Origin: Chenopodium formosanum
Lineage: Eukaryota > Streptophyta > Magnoliopsida > Caryophyllales > Amaranthaceae
Direction: 5' to 3'
Assembly (NCBI GenBank): GCA_024500155.1
Contig: CM044874.1
Span: 4,881,001-4,945,000 of the forward strand
Length of the DNA: 64,000 nucleotides
The notes under the pieces: model-generated
The model's input: the letters and a program-made list of their open reading frames with translations, nothing else
What the model was told of the DNA's origin: nothing
The model's database searches: none
Part shown: positions 1 through 11,391 of the stretch, piece by piece
Position numbering within the stretch: position 1 is the first letter of the stretch
How the letters are laid out: every line of letters begins with the position of its first letter
Translations under genes and position numbers: made by a program

Positions 1-440
1 AAATACATGAGGCCATGGATTTGACTTTAAGCCATTTTAGTTACAAGTTTATCCTTCCAACCACCTTAAGTCTCTAAATAGGCTCTTTTAAAAATACAAG
101 GATAAAGATAAAGTCAAAATGGTAATAGATTATTCTAGGTATTATTAAAAATTAAAACAATTAAGGATATGTATAGCATTTTCCTTAATAATTAGCTCAC
201 CTCAAATTTATCAACCTTTATAGGTGAAGTAGTGGTTATTTATTTATTTTTTTTATTTTTTTTTTTTTTTTTGAAACAGAAGTATTCTGTAGTGGTTATA
301 TGAAAGAAATAATTATTCCCTCGAAAAAAAAAAAAATTATAAGTAATTAGTAAATCATAGTGTTAGAATTATTGATATTTAATGTCAGTTACATGTTATT
401 TATTCTTATGCATGATATCATTTGAACTTTTACATGATGT

Positions 441-441
<1 letters not shown>

Positions 442-486
<45 letters not shown>
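442..486. repeat. poly(A) tract
   Basis: An uninterrupted run of about 45 A. The flanking 1-513 stretch is AT-rich with other homopolymers (poly-T near 247-271) and shows no gene. It could be the tail of an old retroposon, but no body is recognisable. Confidence 0.8.
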
Positions 487-488
<2 letters not shown>

Positions 489-513
489 CTTTGAATGAAA
501 TTGACTGAGCTTA

Positions 514-719
514 GGCCCCGTTCACTTCACCATATTTTTACTGAACTGAAATTATTTTTATTGAAACAAAATTATATTTGCTGAACTGAAATTAATTTTA
601 CTGAACTGAAATTATTTTTGCTGAACTGAAATTATTTTTACTGATTTTCTATTATAATTCTTCTTTAAGAAACTGAATTTTACTGAACTGAACTTTTTTA
701 AGGTAAAGTGAACATGACC
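514..719. mobile_element. Harbinger/Tourist-like MITE
   Basis: This 206-bp element starts GGCCCCGTTCACTTCACC and ends with the imperfect inverse, GGTAAAGTGAACATGACC. It is flanked on both sides by TTA (511-513 and 720-722). The interior is a degenerate tandem of CTGAACTGAAATTATTTTT units with no coding capacity. A 3-bp TWA duplication is characteristic of PIF/Harbinger elements. Related copies lie at 1704-1919, 26196-26332 and 48252-48392. Confidence 0.72.
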
Positions 720-1703
720 TTATTATCAAATAATTTACCATTTGACTCTATAATATTAATATGCCTAAAATTATTTCATCAAACATTTAAAGCTAAATAT
801 CTTGTAAAATTCAATTACAAATCGTTACCATATATAGAAAAAATGATACAATTACTCCAAAATAGATTCAAACAACAAATGTGTGACTATATTAAATTTC
901 ACTCATACTTTGTATTTAATATTTTAATAAGTTGAATTGATATTGCAATTGTATTGGAACTTTGAAATTGACATTCATTGAGAAATCTCATGGCAACAGA
1001 CTGCCAACAGCCTTGAATGCTCAATGCCAAAGTCCAGGTAAAGGCTACGCATACAATTGTTGTATGTGGTTACTACATACAACTCTAATTTGTAATGTTT
1101 CTATTGGCTAAAATAATAGGCACAAGTTCCATTAAATTTAATTTATAATTGATTCCTAATTTTCTCCCATATTCTGTTGATGTGTCAAATTTCTAATGGT
1201 GTTGTATGTAGGGACAACATACAATGATTGTATGTGTATCGGCTCTCCCAAAGTCCATATCTTAATCAACTGTTACAGTTAGTGCCTTTCTATTGAGGAA
1301 AGCCGGTAAACAATGTCATTTACCATTATCAATTTCATCAATGCAAATATTTCTAAATTGCTTCAATGCATGGTAGAATTTAGTAGACCTTAATCCCTCT
1401 ATTGGCTTTAGTGTTATAGTACATGGTATTCATTTCGTCGCTCTTTTAATTTGTTCAGTACTATGTAAATTTATATGTATGTATCATTATAATTTTTACA
1501 TCGATTCATAAGAATCCACCAAATGAATCATAACAAAATTTCGACTGACATATAAAAGGGTTGAAGGCAGTAATCTTATAACGCACTAAGTTTTTTTTTT
1601 ATATACAATACAAAAGGGGGTTGAAGGAAGTACATGACTAAGAAGTACTAATTCCAAACTGAGATATTGAATTTTGAATTGATTTTGAATGTGTGTATGT
1701 GAG

Positions 1704-1919
1704 GGCCTCTTCATATTTACTGAATTGAGTTGAACTGAACTAAACTGAGCTGAATTGAACTGAACTGATTGGAGCTGAATTGAAATGAAATGAATATTTT
1801 ATGAGAGGGGGAAATTGGGAGCTGAACTGAACTGATTGAAATTGAACTAAACTAAATTGAGCTAAACTAAACTAATAGGAGCTGAATTGAACTGAAATTT
1901 AGTAAATGTGAATAGGCCC
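1704..1919. mobile_element. Harbinger-like MITE, GAACTGAACTGA family
   Basis: The ends GGCCTCTTCATATTTACT and AGTAAATGTGAATAGGCCC are inverted copies of each other. The interior is a run of (T)GAACTGAACTGA/GAGCTGAATTGA units. The flanking trinucleotide is GAG on both sides, not the expected TWA, so the duplication is less convincing than in the three sister copies in this window. Confidence 0.55.
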
Positions 1920-2343
1920 GAGTATGTTACACAATAATTTTCAGGTGAAGAAAGAAAGTTGCTTGGAATTGAGAAAATTTGAAGTCACATACTTCCAAAA
2001 CCCATGATCCCCACTAAATTCAATGATATTTTGTCCACTACCAAGTAACTATTCTCAAAATTTCACACAAAAAAGGATCTTGCAAAGTTTACACCATGCA
2101 AATCAACCTTTCCATTTGTATCCTAGATTGTTGTTCACTTTTGCAACACAACTAATATTCGGTGAATCAACCACCACCACCACATTTAAACAACACATTT
2201 TTCATTTCATTGATACCCTCATACCCATACTCTAGTCCACAAAATAAAATTCAAATATTCTTACTATTACACACGAGTCGATTGCATCTAATTTATACAC
2301 CCAGGTGTATACATTCCATGTGAGCACGTGAGACGCGCATATT

Positions 2344-2590
2344 GTAACACGCAAAACCTTGATCTCTTATACACCCGAGATATATAATAAACATCCATAC
2401 AATGTTATTCCTTTAATCAGATACATCCTGATATATAATAAACATCCATACAAACACATGAGAAGTGCATAGTGTAACACGCAAAACCTTAATCTTATAG
2501 ACTTGTATAAATACGTCCGAATATATAATAAACATCCATAGTGTAACACGCAAAACCTCGATCTTATAGACTTATACGGAATACCGTTAC
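2344..2590. repeat. short imperfect direct repeats
   Basis: The motif GTAACACGCAAAACCT recurs at about 2344, 2474 and 2543. It alternates with ATATATAATAAACATCCATA and TCTTATAGACTTATA-like blocks, giving an irregular tandem array. The minus-strand frames through it are repetitive and look non-coding. It lies downstream of the S40 gene. The rest of 1920-2900 is AT-rich with no gene seen. Confidence 0.55.
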
Positions 2591-2900
2591 ACAACTGAAA
2601 AGACTAAAATACCCTTGCCTTTTTTCTTTATCAAAAAACAACCAAAAAAAATTCCAACCTTGGCAAGTTACCAATTCAAACGCCAAATTCCACCAGAATT
2701 ACCAGTGTCTACCTATATTTACCCCCTTTTTTCTACCTTTTTTTTTTCTTTTCTTTTTAATTTTACAGTGATAATGAAAGAAGTAACCAAAAACAAACAA
2801 CTTCCATTCACATTCACCTACCCCAACCCCCCTCAAAAAAAATTAAAAAAAAAAAAAAAAAAAAAAACATGAAAATTTTTGCCAACATTTTCTTCAGAAA

Positions 2901-3503
2901 TTAGTCGAGAAAACCAGTTTGGCGCCACACGGCATTGCGAACCTGCCTCAGATCTCTACCTTTAAGCGTTCTTCCGACGCCTTCGAGCACCGACGACGTC
3001 GATTTCAGCTTCATCGCAACGATCTCATGCGGCGGAAGCATCTCCTCATCTTCTTCATTTTCTCTCTCCTCCGAAAACCCGTCCAATTGACCGAACCTCT
3101 TCGGTTTCCTCATCATCGCCGGCACATTCACCGGAGAAGAGTGCTGAAACTTCCTACACGGCGCCGATTGAGTCATCTCCCCGCCGACGACTCGGTTCGG
3201 CGCCTTCGGAATCGACCGAAACTGACTCGGAATCATCGGAATCTTCCGATTATCGCAGTCGTCGGGAAGAGCGGCGAGGATTCCGGATTCACGGCGGAAT
3301 CCTAGGGTACGACGGCGAGAGTCGGGAGAAGAAGAGGAGTGAGTAGAAACCGAGGAGTCGCCGGTCCAGAAGAGGTCGGCTTCGGTGAGCTCATCGCCGG
3401 AGATGTCGGCGGAGGAGTCGGAGGTGCTGGAGAATACGCCGAGGAAGTGATCGGAGGAAGGTGTTTTCCGGTGACGGTAGTAGGAGACGCCATTGATTTC
3501 CAT
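2901..3503 (-). CDS. S40-type senescence regulator (DUF584)
   Basis: An intronless 200-residue protein of the plant S40/Senescence_reg family, which act as small nuclear regulators linked to leaf senescence and stress. The family signature is visible. There is a Ser/Thr/Asp-rich N-terminal part. Next come a central block with IPMIPSQF and a PVNVPAM motif near residues 129-135. The C-terminal block PPHEIVAMKLKSTSSVLEGV is followed by GRTLKGRDLRQVRNAVWRQTGF. Length fits the family. The ATG at 3503 is the only Met before the family start MEINGVSYYRHR. A minus-strand TATA box and an ACGTG element lie just upstream. The opposite-strand frame at 2919-3305 is a GC-driven shadow. Confidence 0.88.
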   Translation of the reverse strand: MEINGVSYYRHRKTPSSDHFLGVFSSTSDSSADISGDELTEADLFWTGDSSVSTHSSSSPDSRRRTLGFRRESGILAALPDDCDNRKIPMIPSQFRSIPKAPNRVVGGEMTQSAPCRKFQHSSPVNVPAMMRKPKRFGQLDGFSEERENEEDEEMLPPHEIVAMKLKSTSSVLEGVGRTLKGRDLRQVRNAVWRQTGFLD

Positions 3504-3566
3504 ATTTGAGGAGAGAGGAGAGAGAAAGAGGAGGAGTGAGAAGGGAAAGTGAGAGAGAGGAATGGG

Positions 3567-3573
3567 TTATATA
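3567..3573 (-). promoter_or_regulatory. TATA box of the S40 gene
   Basis: TATATAA on the minus strand, about 65 bp upstream of the ATG at 3503. It is followed by a CT-rich leader (GAGAGAGGAGAGAGAAAGAG on the plus strand). The spacing predicts transcription starting around 3540. Confidence 0.6.
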
Positions 3574-3590
3574 GAAAATGGTGAAGGAGA

Positions 3591-3600
3591 AAGACGTGGC
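3591..3600 (-). promoter_or_regulatory. ABRE/G-box-like element upstream of the S40 gene
   Basis: AAGACGTGGC on the plus strand contains the ACGTG core and ACGTGGC, the classic ABA-responsive element bound by bZIP factors. It lies about 20 bp upstream of the TATA box, which suits ABA/senescence control of an S40 gene. The function is inferred from the motif alone. Confidence 0.4.
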
Positions 3601-3699
3601 GGAAAGACGCAGTGTACATGAGAAGGAAAAGGAAGTCGTCATCTAATTTGAAATATAGGCCCGTGTTTGGTATAGTACAAGAAAGGAATATCCAAAAGT

Positions 3700-4465
3700 G
3701 GATCATGGTTTAACACTTTGAAAATTATACTATGGTCTATATGGAGTTATTATAATCACACTTTTTCATCATGGTTTAAATCAAATGTTGTTTAAATGTT
3801 GTCATAATTAATTATACATTATACCTTTGATTTTCAAAATTTTAATAAAAATTATTATTATTACTATTGTTATAGTGAATGCTGTAAAATTAGTCCTGTT
3901 AAATTTTTGGTCTAAAATGATTATGGATCTAGAAGACGATCTTGATTATTGATTATCTAAGTAGCTTGTTCTAGAGTCTTATTCGGATACCAATCCCAAC
4001 TCTATTTCCGGATTAATAACAATGAGCACGTATGGCGTAATACTTCTTGATTCATTTTCGTTAACAACACGAAACAATAGTTGATAACGTGCACGTCTAG
4101 AAATCACCATCATTCTCTACCTTTATTAGAACTATTGTAACATTTGCATCATCCTTTTGTGCTAAATGGGGAAAAAAAAGTTAATTTTGAAAAGTACATT
4201 TATTTTTATATACGGTGTTGTTATTAAGAAAAAAAAGTTATATGTACATGTACATATTTGGTATATATAGAATTGCTTTTAAAAAAATGGTATATATAGA
4301 ATCATAAAGGATAGATAATGTAGATTATATTTTATCTCAAATCTTTAGTATAATAATTAAACCAATTAAGCTACTGTAATTCTCTTTATCTCATTATTTG
4401 TCTTATCAGGACCTAAGATTGGCCAACTCATACCAATAAAGAGGGATTGAGGGAGTAGTTGACAT
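3700..4465. other. intergenic stretch without a gene
   Basis: AT-rich DNA between the S40 promoter and the LINE. Nothing coding is seen. Around 4385-4457 there is a piece ending in GAGGGATTGAGGGAGTA, which resembles one terminus of a Stowaway-like MITE (reverse complement TACTCCCTC), but no matching second end was found. Confidence 0.5.
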
Positions 4466-4877
4466 CTACTTTTTTTTTAACACATAAAAGACGATAACAT
4501 TAATTAATTAGAGTTTTACACATAAAACACACAACCTCATTCCGCTTTGCAAAATGTGAGGTTGTAAAATAGCTTAAAACAGAAGACCTTATACTAAGAA
4601 AAAACGTATAGGCCTTAATTCCTAAACACACAGTGCCCCTTCGAAAAACAGAAAAACTAAGAGTTAAGCAAACAGCTAGACTATTACTAATGTAACCAAG
4701 AAGTAACTGATTATTCCCCGTCAGAATCCTCATCTGCATTCAGAGCAGCCACAACAGCAAGCTCTGTATTGTAGATTGGTAGAACAGCTTCAGGGCAAGT
4801 AAGGTGAAGACAATGTCCGAAACTCATAGCCAATCCTATTTGAGCCAATTCATGAGCAACATCATTGTTGTTCCTTT

Positions 4878-5396
4878 TCACATGTTATGTAGGATTTCAA
4901 AGGTATCAAAAAATTTGATATCCTCTTCAATGTCCTTCACTACCGCAGCTAATTCATGATGAAGAGTGTTGCCTGCAGACTTGAGCATGATCCCTAGAGA
5001 TAATGCATCTATCTCCAATTCCACATCCTTAGCTTTAAGCGTTTTAACCATTGCAACACCTTCTCTAACAGCAAGCAATTCTGTTGCAAAGGCTGAAATT
5101 GCGTTATACTTGCTTGAAAAACCCATGATCCAAGTACCATCATCTCGTCTCACAACACCCCCTCCAGCAGCTACATTGATGGCAGTCCATGCTCCATTCG
5201 TGTTGAGTTTTACCCAGCCCTTTGGAGGTGAGCTCCAAGAATTTTGGACGTGAGAACTGCTTGAAGTATCAGTAACCTGTGCCTTACCCTGCATTATATG
5301 GTTAGTACACTGATAATCCAAGATGAATCTACTAAAAGCAATTCGAGAATTAAACATCTTAAGCTCAAACGTGTTTCCATATGTGCCAAATAGCAA
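4878..5396 (-). pseudogene. LINE RNase H domain (RVT_3)
   Basis: 172 residues in a different frame from the RT part, so the original polyprotein is frameshifted. The block WVKLNTNGAW, then GGGVVRRDDGTWIMGFS, ATELLAVREGV and VELEIDALSL is the plant LINE/RVT_3 RNase H fold. The usual first Asp (NTDGA) reads NTNGA here, so a catalytic residue is changed. The Glu of the ATELLAVREG block and the later Asp (EIDAL) remain. Coding similarity continues past 4878 into the 4740-4870 segment. Confidence 0.75.
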
Positions 5397-5524
5397 TTGT
5401 GAAAGTCATTTTCCAGTGGCTATCGAAAGCTAGATTAAAATTAATCCACTCATACCAATTCATAGCAAAGAAATTATGGAAGCTAAAATTAGCAGGCAGA
5501 TGAACCTTTGCAAAAAATATCCTT

Positions 5525-6511
5525 CTATAAAATAGCAGAGGAAAAGCAATCTCGAAAAAGATGCAAGTGAGATTCATTGTACATGTTACATCTAGCACAA
5601 ATAGGGGAAATAAATGGCATAAAGATTGACAATTTTTCAACCACATGGAGGATAGAGTGAACCACATTCCATAAAATCATTTTGTATTTTGAAGGCACAG
5701 TCACTTTCCAAAGAGATTTCCATGAAGAGAAGTAATGAAAAGGATGATAAGAAGGAGAAATAAGAGCTTGGTAGGCGGATTTTATGGTAAACACACCTGA
5801 TTTGGATAAGGTCCAATGAATGAAGTCATCAAAATTGGAAACCTTAGATATAGGAGTTGCTAAAATCTCTAAGATCAAGCAGTCGGTTAACAAGTGCTTA
5901 ATTTCATCCAAGTTCCAAACCCCATCTTTTATGATATTACTTACAAACCAATGGGCCATATGAGGAGGGATGTCATGAGATATCAGAAGATAAATAGGGG
6001 CTTTACCTACCCAATGATGATACCAAAGAGAGGTGGTTGCACCATTACCTATGCCAATTCTCAAACCCGAAGCCAAAAGGTGTCTACCTTTAAGGAGATC
6101 CCTCCAAATCGGTGAGTGTGAAGATTTTGGAACACAATAAAAAAGAGCAGAATTTTTCAAATATTTTTCATTAAAAATTCTCACCCAAAGTTTCGAGGGA
6201 TTGTTTAAGAGAATCCAACCTAACTTGGCCATAAAACACATATTCCATTCTCTTAATCTCCTAATCCTCAGTCCACCTGCAGCTAGAGGCATAGTAACAT
6301 ATTTCCAAGCAAGTCTAGGACTGTAATGAATATTGTCCACCTTATTCCATAAAAACTTCCTACACCTTTGCTCCAATTTATCAAGCACTGTAACAAGGAT
6401 GAGATTAGTTTGCATGTGATAAACTGGGTAAGAATTTAAAACCGACTTGATCAAAGTGCATCTTCCAGCAAGATTCAAAAGCTTAGCCTGCCATCCTCTA
6501 ATCCTATCCAT
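5525..6511 (-). pseudogene. LINE reverse transcriptase C-terminus with zf-RVT
   Basis: An open stretch of 328 residues. The start DRIRGWQAKLLNLAGR, followed by LIKSVLNSYPVYHM, matches the RT thumb region of plant L1-like LINEs. Then come the LAAGGLRIRRL and WNMCFMAKLGW blocks. The zinc-binding reverse-transcriptase domain has the C-x2-C ... H-x-H ... C pattern near the end (CARCNMYNESHLHLFRDC). The RT catalytic core is absent because of 5' truncation. The frame breaks near 5525, and the RNase H part continues in another frame. Confidence 0.8.
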
Positions 6512-6616
6512 AGTTTTATCAAGAAGACCAAAATAGTGAGAAGGTTTAAGCCTATTTGGATCTACAAATGTTATACAATATACTCCCTATGCCCTAGAGG
6601 GTTGTTTGCATACAAT

Positions 6617-8014
6617 CACTACAAGAAATCAGGCAAATAACGACGAAAATTTTCCGTCGAAAACACCCTGTTTTCTATCGGAAAACACGTTTCCGACGGA
6701 ATTCCGTCGTAATCGGTTGCCGCAATACCATTTGTCGGAAAATCAGCCTTTTCCGACGGAAAAGGGTTCGTCGGAATAGATTTTCAAGCTCAACAAAGTC
6801 CGTCGGAAATTGTGATAAAAAAACAAAAAAAAAGGGTCTGCCACGCCACCACTCCCTTCTAAAATCACCTTAACACCACCACAACAAACCCCGCCCTCCA
6901 CTAATACTACCACCGTAATTCACCCCACCCACCACCGCAATTCCCCACAACCCCAGACTTACAAAGACCCACCACCACAACCCACAACCAACCCAGATCC
7001 ACCTACCTAACCCTAACCCAAAGCCAGATCCACCAAACTAAACCTAACCCTAACCATAACCCACCCACCTAACCCAAACCCAAACCCCAACCCAGATCTA
7101 CCCAACTAAACCAAAACCTGACTGAACCCTAACCAAAATATCACAAAAATTCCGACCAAAAAAAAAAAATAAAACACAAAACATAAAAAAAGTCCCCAAA
7201 ACCCAAACTTCAACAGTCACCACCATAGATTTCTAAAAAAATCCGAAAAGCACAATTAAAATAAAAAATAAGAAAAAAATAGATACATACCTAAATTTGA
7301 TCACTCAAAACCTCGGAATTGGGTTTACAAGGCCAAATTCGACCATGAAAACTCTAGATCTAGAGTTTTCATGGTCGAATTTGACCTTAAAACCGTCGTT
7401 TGCACCATTGATGTTGATGTATAGTCTGTGTTGGTGTTGTTCACGACAGTGTTGTGGCATCTGGTGGTTGATAGTGTTGGCGGTGGTAGTATAGTCGATG
7501 GCGGCGTGGTAAATCAAAAGAGGGGGGAAAGAAGATAAGGAAGATGAGAGAAGAGAGAGGCGAGAAGAAGAAGAAGAAGAAGAGGAAAGAGAAAGAGGAT
7601 TGAAGGAGAACATAAGAAGGAGAGGAGGAAAGAGAAAAACGATCGAAGGAGAACCAGAAATGAGAAGAGAGGAGAGAGAAGGAGAAGGGGGAAAGAGAAG
7701 GTAAAAGGCGGAAATAAGAGAAGGGGGAAAGAGAAAATAAGAGGCGGAAATGGTTAGGGTTTCGTGAAAAGTTTTTTTTTTTTAGTTAATATTCCGACGG
7801 AAATTTCGTCGGAAAGTTCCGACGGATTTTTATTCCGTCGGAAACTTACATATATTTCGACGGAATTATTTTCCGTCGGAAATTTCCGACGGAATTCTTA
7901 AATTCGTCGGAAATATCCGACGAAAATAAAATCCGTCCGAAATTTCGGCTTTTCCGACGGAATAATGGGTCCGTCGGAAGCAGTCCGTCGCTATTTGCCT
8001 GTTTTCTAGTAGTG
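6617..8014. mobile_element. non-autonomous CACTA (En/Spm) element
   Basis: A 1,398-bp element with CACTA termini: CACTACAAGAAATCAGGCAA at the left, and the inverse of CACTACTAGAAAACAGGCAA at the right. A perfect 3-bp duplication AAT flanks it (6614-6616 and 8015-8017). Subterminal arrays of TTCCGACGGAA / TCCGTCGGAA lie within about 200 bp of each end, as expected for transposase-binding sites. There is no transposase. The interior holds a C-rich stretch with degenerate CCCTAA-like words (about 6840-7140), a palindrome at 7331-7386, and a GA-rich block (7500-7740). Open frames in it look fortuitous. Confidence 0.9.
7331..7386. repeat. 56-bp near-perfect palindrome inside the CACTA element
   Basis: Two 28-bp arms meet at AGA|TCT (7358/7359). 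One mismatched pair lies at the third base from each outer end. The arms contain AATTCGACCATGAAAACTCT and its inverse. There is no loop, so it could extrude as a cruciform or fold as an RNA hairpin. Confidence 0.9.
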
Positions 8015-9470
8015 AATTTTAGGTGATGGATGGTATAAAATCAGTTATTGTTTAGCTATCAATTTGATAAATTGCTTGTTATTTTATTGGAAAAATAGTT
8101 GTGATCGAAATTGGTGATTTATTTTTTAACTTTTAATGTGGCCAGTAGAAATTTTAAATTTTGGCATGAACTTGTAAGGCGGGGTTTATTATGATAATCT
8201 ATGCTACGATCAATATTAGATTATTAGATCAATGTCAAGTGTCACTATTTTTTATTTTGTCTTTCTCTTGCACGTTTTTTTTTAATTACTAGCCTAAGTC
8301 TTGTGCAATACATTATTTTTATGACGAATTATTATGACAATACAACAATAATATACCATTTTTTTTAATGAAACGGATTAATTTAAATTTTATACCAATA
8401 TTAAGGTTGTTGATGCATTAAACTTTTAATATTCTAATATTTGTACCTCCTTTTTAATTTTATTCTGTTTCACTTTGATGTATTGCTATTTTGGTACAAC
8501 ATTTTATAAAATGTTAATTCATCTATATTTTTATAGGAAAAGTTGATTCTAATAATTTCACCTTTACCCGGTTTGCGAACAATAATCCTACCTATCGATT
8601 ATTATTTAATAATCCCACCATTGGGGCCTCGGGGGTCATCTTCTTTTAATGGTCCTTGACCTGTTAGTAACTGGTATAGTGGGTGAACAAGTCAAGTGTC
8701 AATTTATGATTCGTCCAAATAATTATTTTTATTTTTTTTTAAAAAAAATTCAAAAAAAATAAATTAAAATTTTCTTTCTTTTTTCCTCTTTCCTTTTCCC
8801 CTTCCCCTCCATTGATTCCGTCCACCCAGCCCAGCTACCTCCTACACGCAATAACCTCCTCTCTAAAACATCCCAAACAGGCACCCTCACTCATGGATCA
8901 ACCATCCCTCATCCACGAAAAACCCACTCATGGTTGGTCACTCCCTCACACATATCGACGAGCCGCCCCACCCACGAAAAATCCCACCCAAGGTCAGCCA
9001 CCCCTACCCACGCCCTACCATGGTTGACAACCCTAAGCACGAAACCCAACTCCTACCCTCGAAATCATCACCCGATAAAATCCGTCCTTTCCCCTCCCGT
9101 GAAATTCCCTTATGGAAGGGAAAGGAATGAGAGAGAATGGTTGACTTGTAATTTAATGAGAGAGGGAAAGTCACGTAAGCTAGCCACTTTATTTAAATGA
9201 ATAAAATATGCTTTGAACAAGATTCGAACCCATATCCTCCGATACATATGGTTAACACATTTACCATCTCAAATAACTTTTATTAATGTTTTAAATTTCA
9301 CATAATATTATATATTCCTTTCATTTATTAAGTAAATTAGAGGTAATATAATTCATTTATTTTTCACAATATTAGAATACAAATACATATGATTTTAAAA
9401 AAATAGTGTTACCCGATACAATATTAGAATACAAATACATAATAATAGCCAATTGAAATTAAATGACTTA
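8015..9470. other. intergenic stretch without a gene
   Basis: No supported gene. 8530-8760 has a motif-rich block (ACCTTTACCCGGTTTGCGAA, then AATAATCCCACC) that looks like the end of a dispersed repeat, but no partner end is visible. On the minus strand, 9190-9285 contains GGGTTCGAATCTTG, which resembles a pol III B box, followed by weak A-box similarity. This hints at a worn tRNA-derived SINE. Confidence 0.4.
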
Positions 9471-9474
9471 TGTA

Positions 9475-9520
9475 ACCTCCCCCCCCCCCCTCCCCCTCCC
9501 CCCCCCCCCCCTTTTTTTTT
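9475..9520. repeat. poly(C)/poly(T) low-complexity tract
   Basis: A run of C interrupted by single Ts, passing into nine Ts. Such tracts are prone to assembly and sequencing error. Confidence 0.85.
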
Positions 9521-10510
9521 GAAGTATGAATCTATTTAATATCTCCCTTTAAAATTTTTATGTGTTGCATATATATATATAAATTTATTCACAGAATTTA
9601 ATTTTTTTTAAAAAATAATAAGTAGCATTTTGGAGAGAAATCTTTTCACAAAATTTTGTCAAGTGTCCAATCCGGGGATTACTTTAGCATATGTATAGAT
9701 AGATAGATAGATGATGACCGTTATAATTACTCCAGAGTTTGTTACAAAATCGATGTTTATTGAAGTACAAAAAAAGTATTGAATTGCGTAGAAAAGCAGT
9801 ATTGTAACGAACAGCTTATGCCCGTTACAAATATTAAAGTCAAAACCGTTTGACCAAATTATTTGTAACCAACATGAACTGACCGTTACAACTAATGGTT
9901 AATAATTAAACCCTAAAATTTCATTTCCCCCTTTCTCAGTCTCACTGCTCTCATTTCCCCCTTCTCACTCTCGCCATTGAAGCGCAATCTAAGCTCGTCG
10001 GCGGTCGGCCCTCTCTTTCTCCATCGGTAAGCAATTTCATACATTTCACAAATTTCTCTATTTCGAATTTTACACATTTGTTGCGAATTTTTTGCGGTTC
10101 AAATTTAGGTTTTGGGTGTTTTTTTGTTAATTTGGTATGAGTAATTAATTTGGGAATTTGTTTGTTGTTTAATTAATAATTACTGCATTCCATTGTTCCA
10201 TTGAATTGCAGTTTCTGTTCAAGCATAAATTTATGTTATAATCTCCTACAGTATATAATTACCTTTCTCTATCAATTTTTTTTCCCTACTGCTCTAATTT
10301 TGCTGAATTGCTAATTTAATTCAATAAGTTTTTAGACAAATTATTACTTTATATTTTGCTGGAAATTTGTTGTAGTTTACATTTCTATTTAGTTTAATTT
10401 AACTGTTGTTTTGATTTTGCTTGAAATCATCTCTGAATTGTTGTAATTAATGACAAAAATAGGAGCTAAATTAGTGAAAAGTTGTCTATTGATTAGTCTG
10501 TTTCTTTCTC

Positions 10511-10539
10511 CCCCCCCCCCTTTTTTTTTTTTTTTTTTT

Positions 10540-10576
<37 letters not shown>
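10511..10576. repeat. poly(C)-poly(T)-(TTG)n simple repeat
   Basis: A C run, then about 22 T, then about 11 TTG units, inside the presumed leader intron of the CACTA gene. The Asn-repeat frame on the minus strand is an artefact of this repeat. Confidence 0.85.
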
Positions 10577-11391
10577 AGTAATCTGAAAATTCCAAATTGA
10601 TGCATGATTTTCTTCAGTTGGAAATTTGAGTTTAGAACTACCAAAACTAGTGTGCTTTTCTCAAATCACGTTTACAACTTATTGCTTCCTTCAATTAACA
10701 CTTTTTTGTCCATAAATAATGATTTGTAGGCAACTGAGTTTTAATAATTGGTGGTGAAGCACTCTGCAAATATTGGTGGGGAGAGTATCTCTACGATATT
10801 AAGAAGTTAATTGGCTATATTGTTGAGGTATAAAGTTTATTTGTTTTAAATGTAATTTTTGTTTCAACATGAACTTATATATTCTATGTTAGGATGAATA
10901 ACCCATGTATATGTATTTAGATTTGCTAAACATTAATTTGACATGATTGATCTTGCATGTTTTAAACTATATTCAGCATTTTTATATCATCGTATGCCTG
11001 AATATCCGTTCACAATTTACTTTTTTTTGAAAAACCATTCAAGATTTACTCCGTTTGGGAGTTGGGACTGTTCTTAGAATAGTATTCTAACTTAGGATGT
11101 AAATAGTTGCTTGTTTTACGGTAATAGTGTGTTAGTATTCCTTAATGTGTTCTTTGGGTATATATGTAATTCAAAAATAAATTACATCATGTATTTTGAG
11201 AACCATAGGGAAATATTGTTGAAATTTCCTTGAATCGAAAAGTGGGCAACCATTTGCTAGAAGAAATACACTTTCAAGGACGGTAGGTTGAAGTGATAAG
11301 GACTCTTTGGAAACATGCATTTGAAATGTATTGATTTGTTAAGTTGTTGAGTATAATATGTTTCTTGGGTTGTAATCTTACATTGTTAGAA

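Larger units (their letters stand above)
4470..6566 (-). mobile_element. 5'-truncated L1-type LINE
   Basis: The 3' part of a plant non-LTR retrotransposon on the minus strand. A short poly(A) (poly-T at 4470-4478 on plus) marks its 3' end. Going upstream there is an RNase H domain, then the zf-RVT domain and the C-terminal part of the reverse transcriptase. Reading stays in the RT family pattern up to about 6560 and then stops, so the 5' two thirds (ORF1, endonuclease, RT core) are missing, as is typical of target-primed 5' truncation. ATCTAC occurs at both edges, too short to be a secure duplication. Confidence 0.78.

Noticed and set aside
2919..3305. 128-codon plus-strand frame opposite the S40 gene
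   Set aside because: A shadow of the conserved minus-strand S40 coding region. It resembles no protein family.
4464..6565. ATCTAC at both edges as the LINE target duplication
   Set aside because: Only six bases in AT-rich DNA, and the 5' edge is uncertain; plant LINE duplications are usually longer.
6990..7110. CCCTAACCC-like words inside the CACTA element, suggestive of an interstitial telomere repeat
   Set aside because: The words are irregular (CCTAACCC, CCAAACTAAACC, CCCAACCC) with no steady 7-bp CCCTAAA period. They are better seen as C-rich low-complexity sequence.
7297..7613. Overlapping frames on both strands in the CACTA element
   Set aside because: They come from the palindrome and the GA-rich block. 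There are no domains and no splice-supported extension.
10389..10595. Asn/Lys-repeat frame
   Set aside because: Produced by the (TTG)n and poly-T simple repeat.
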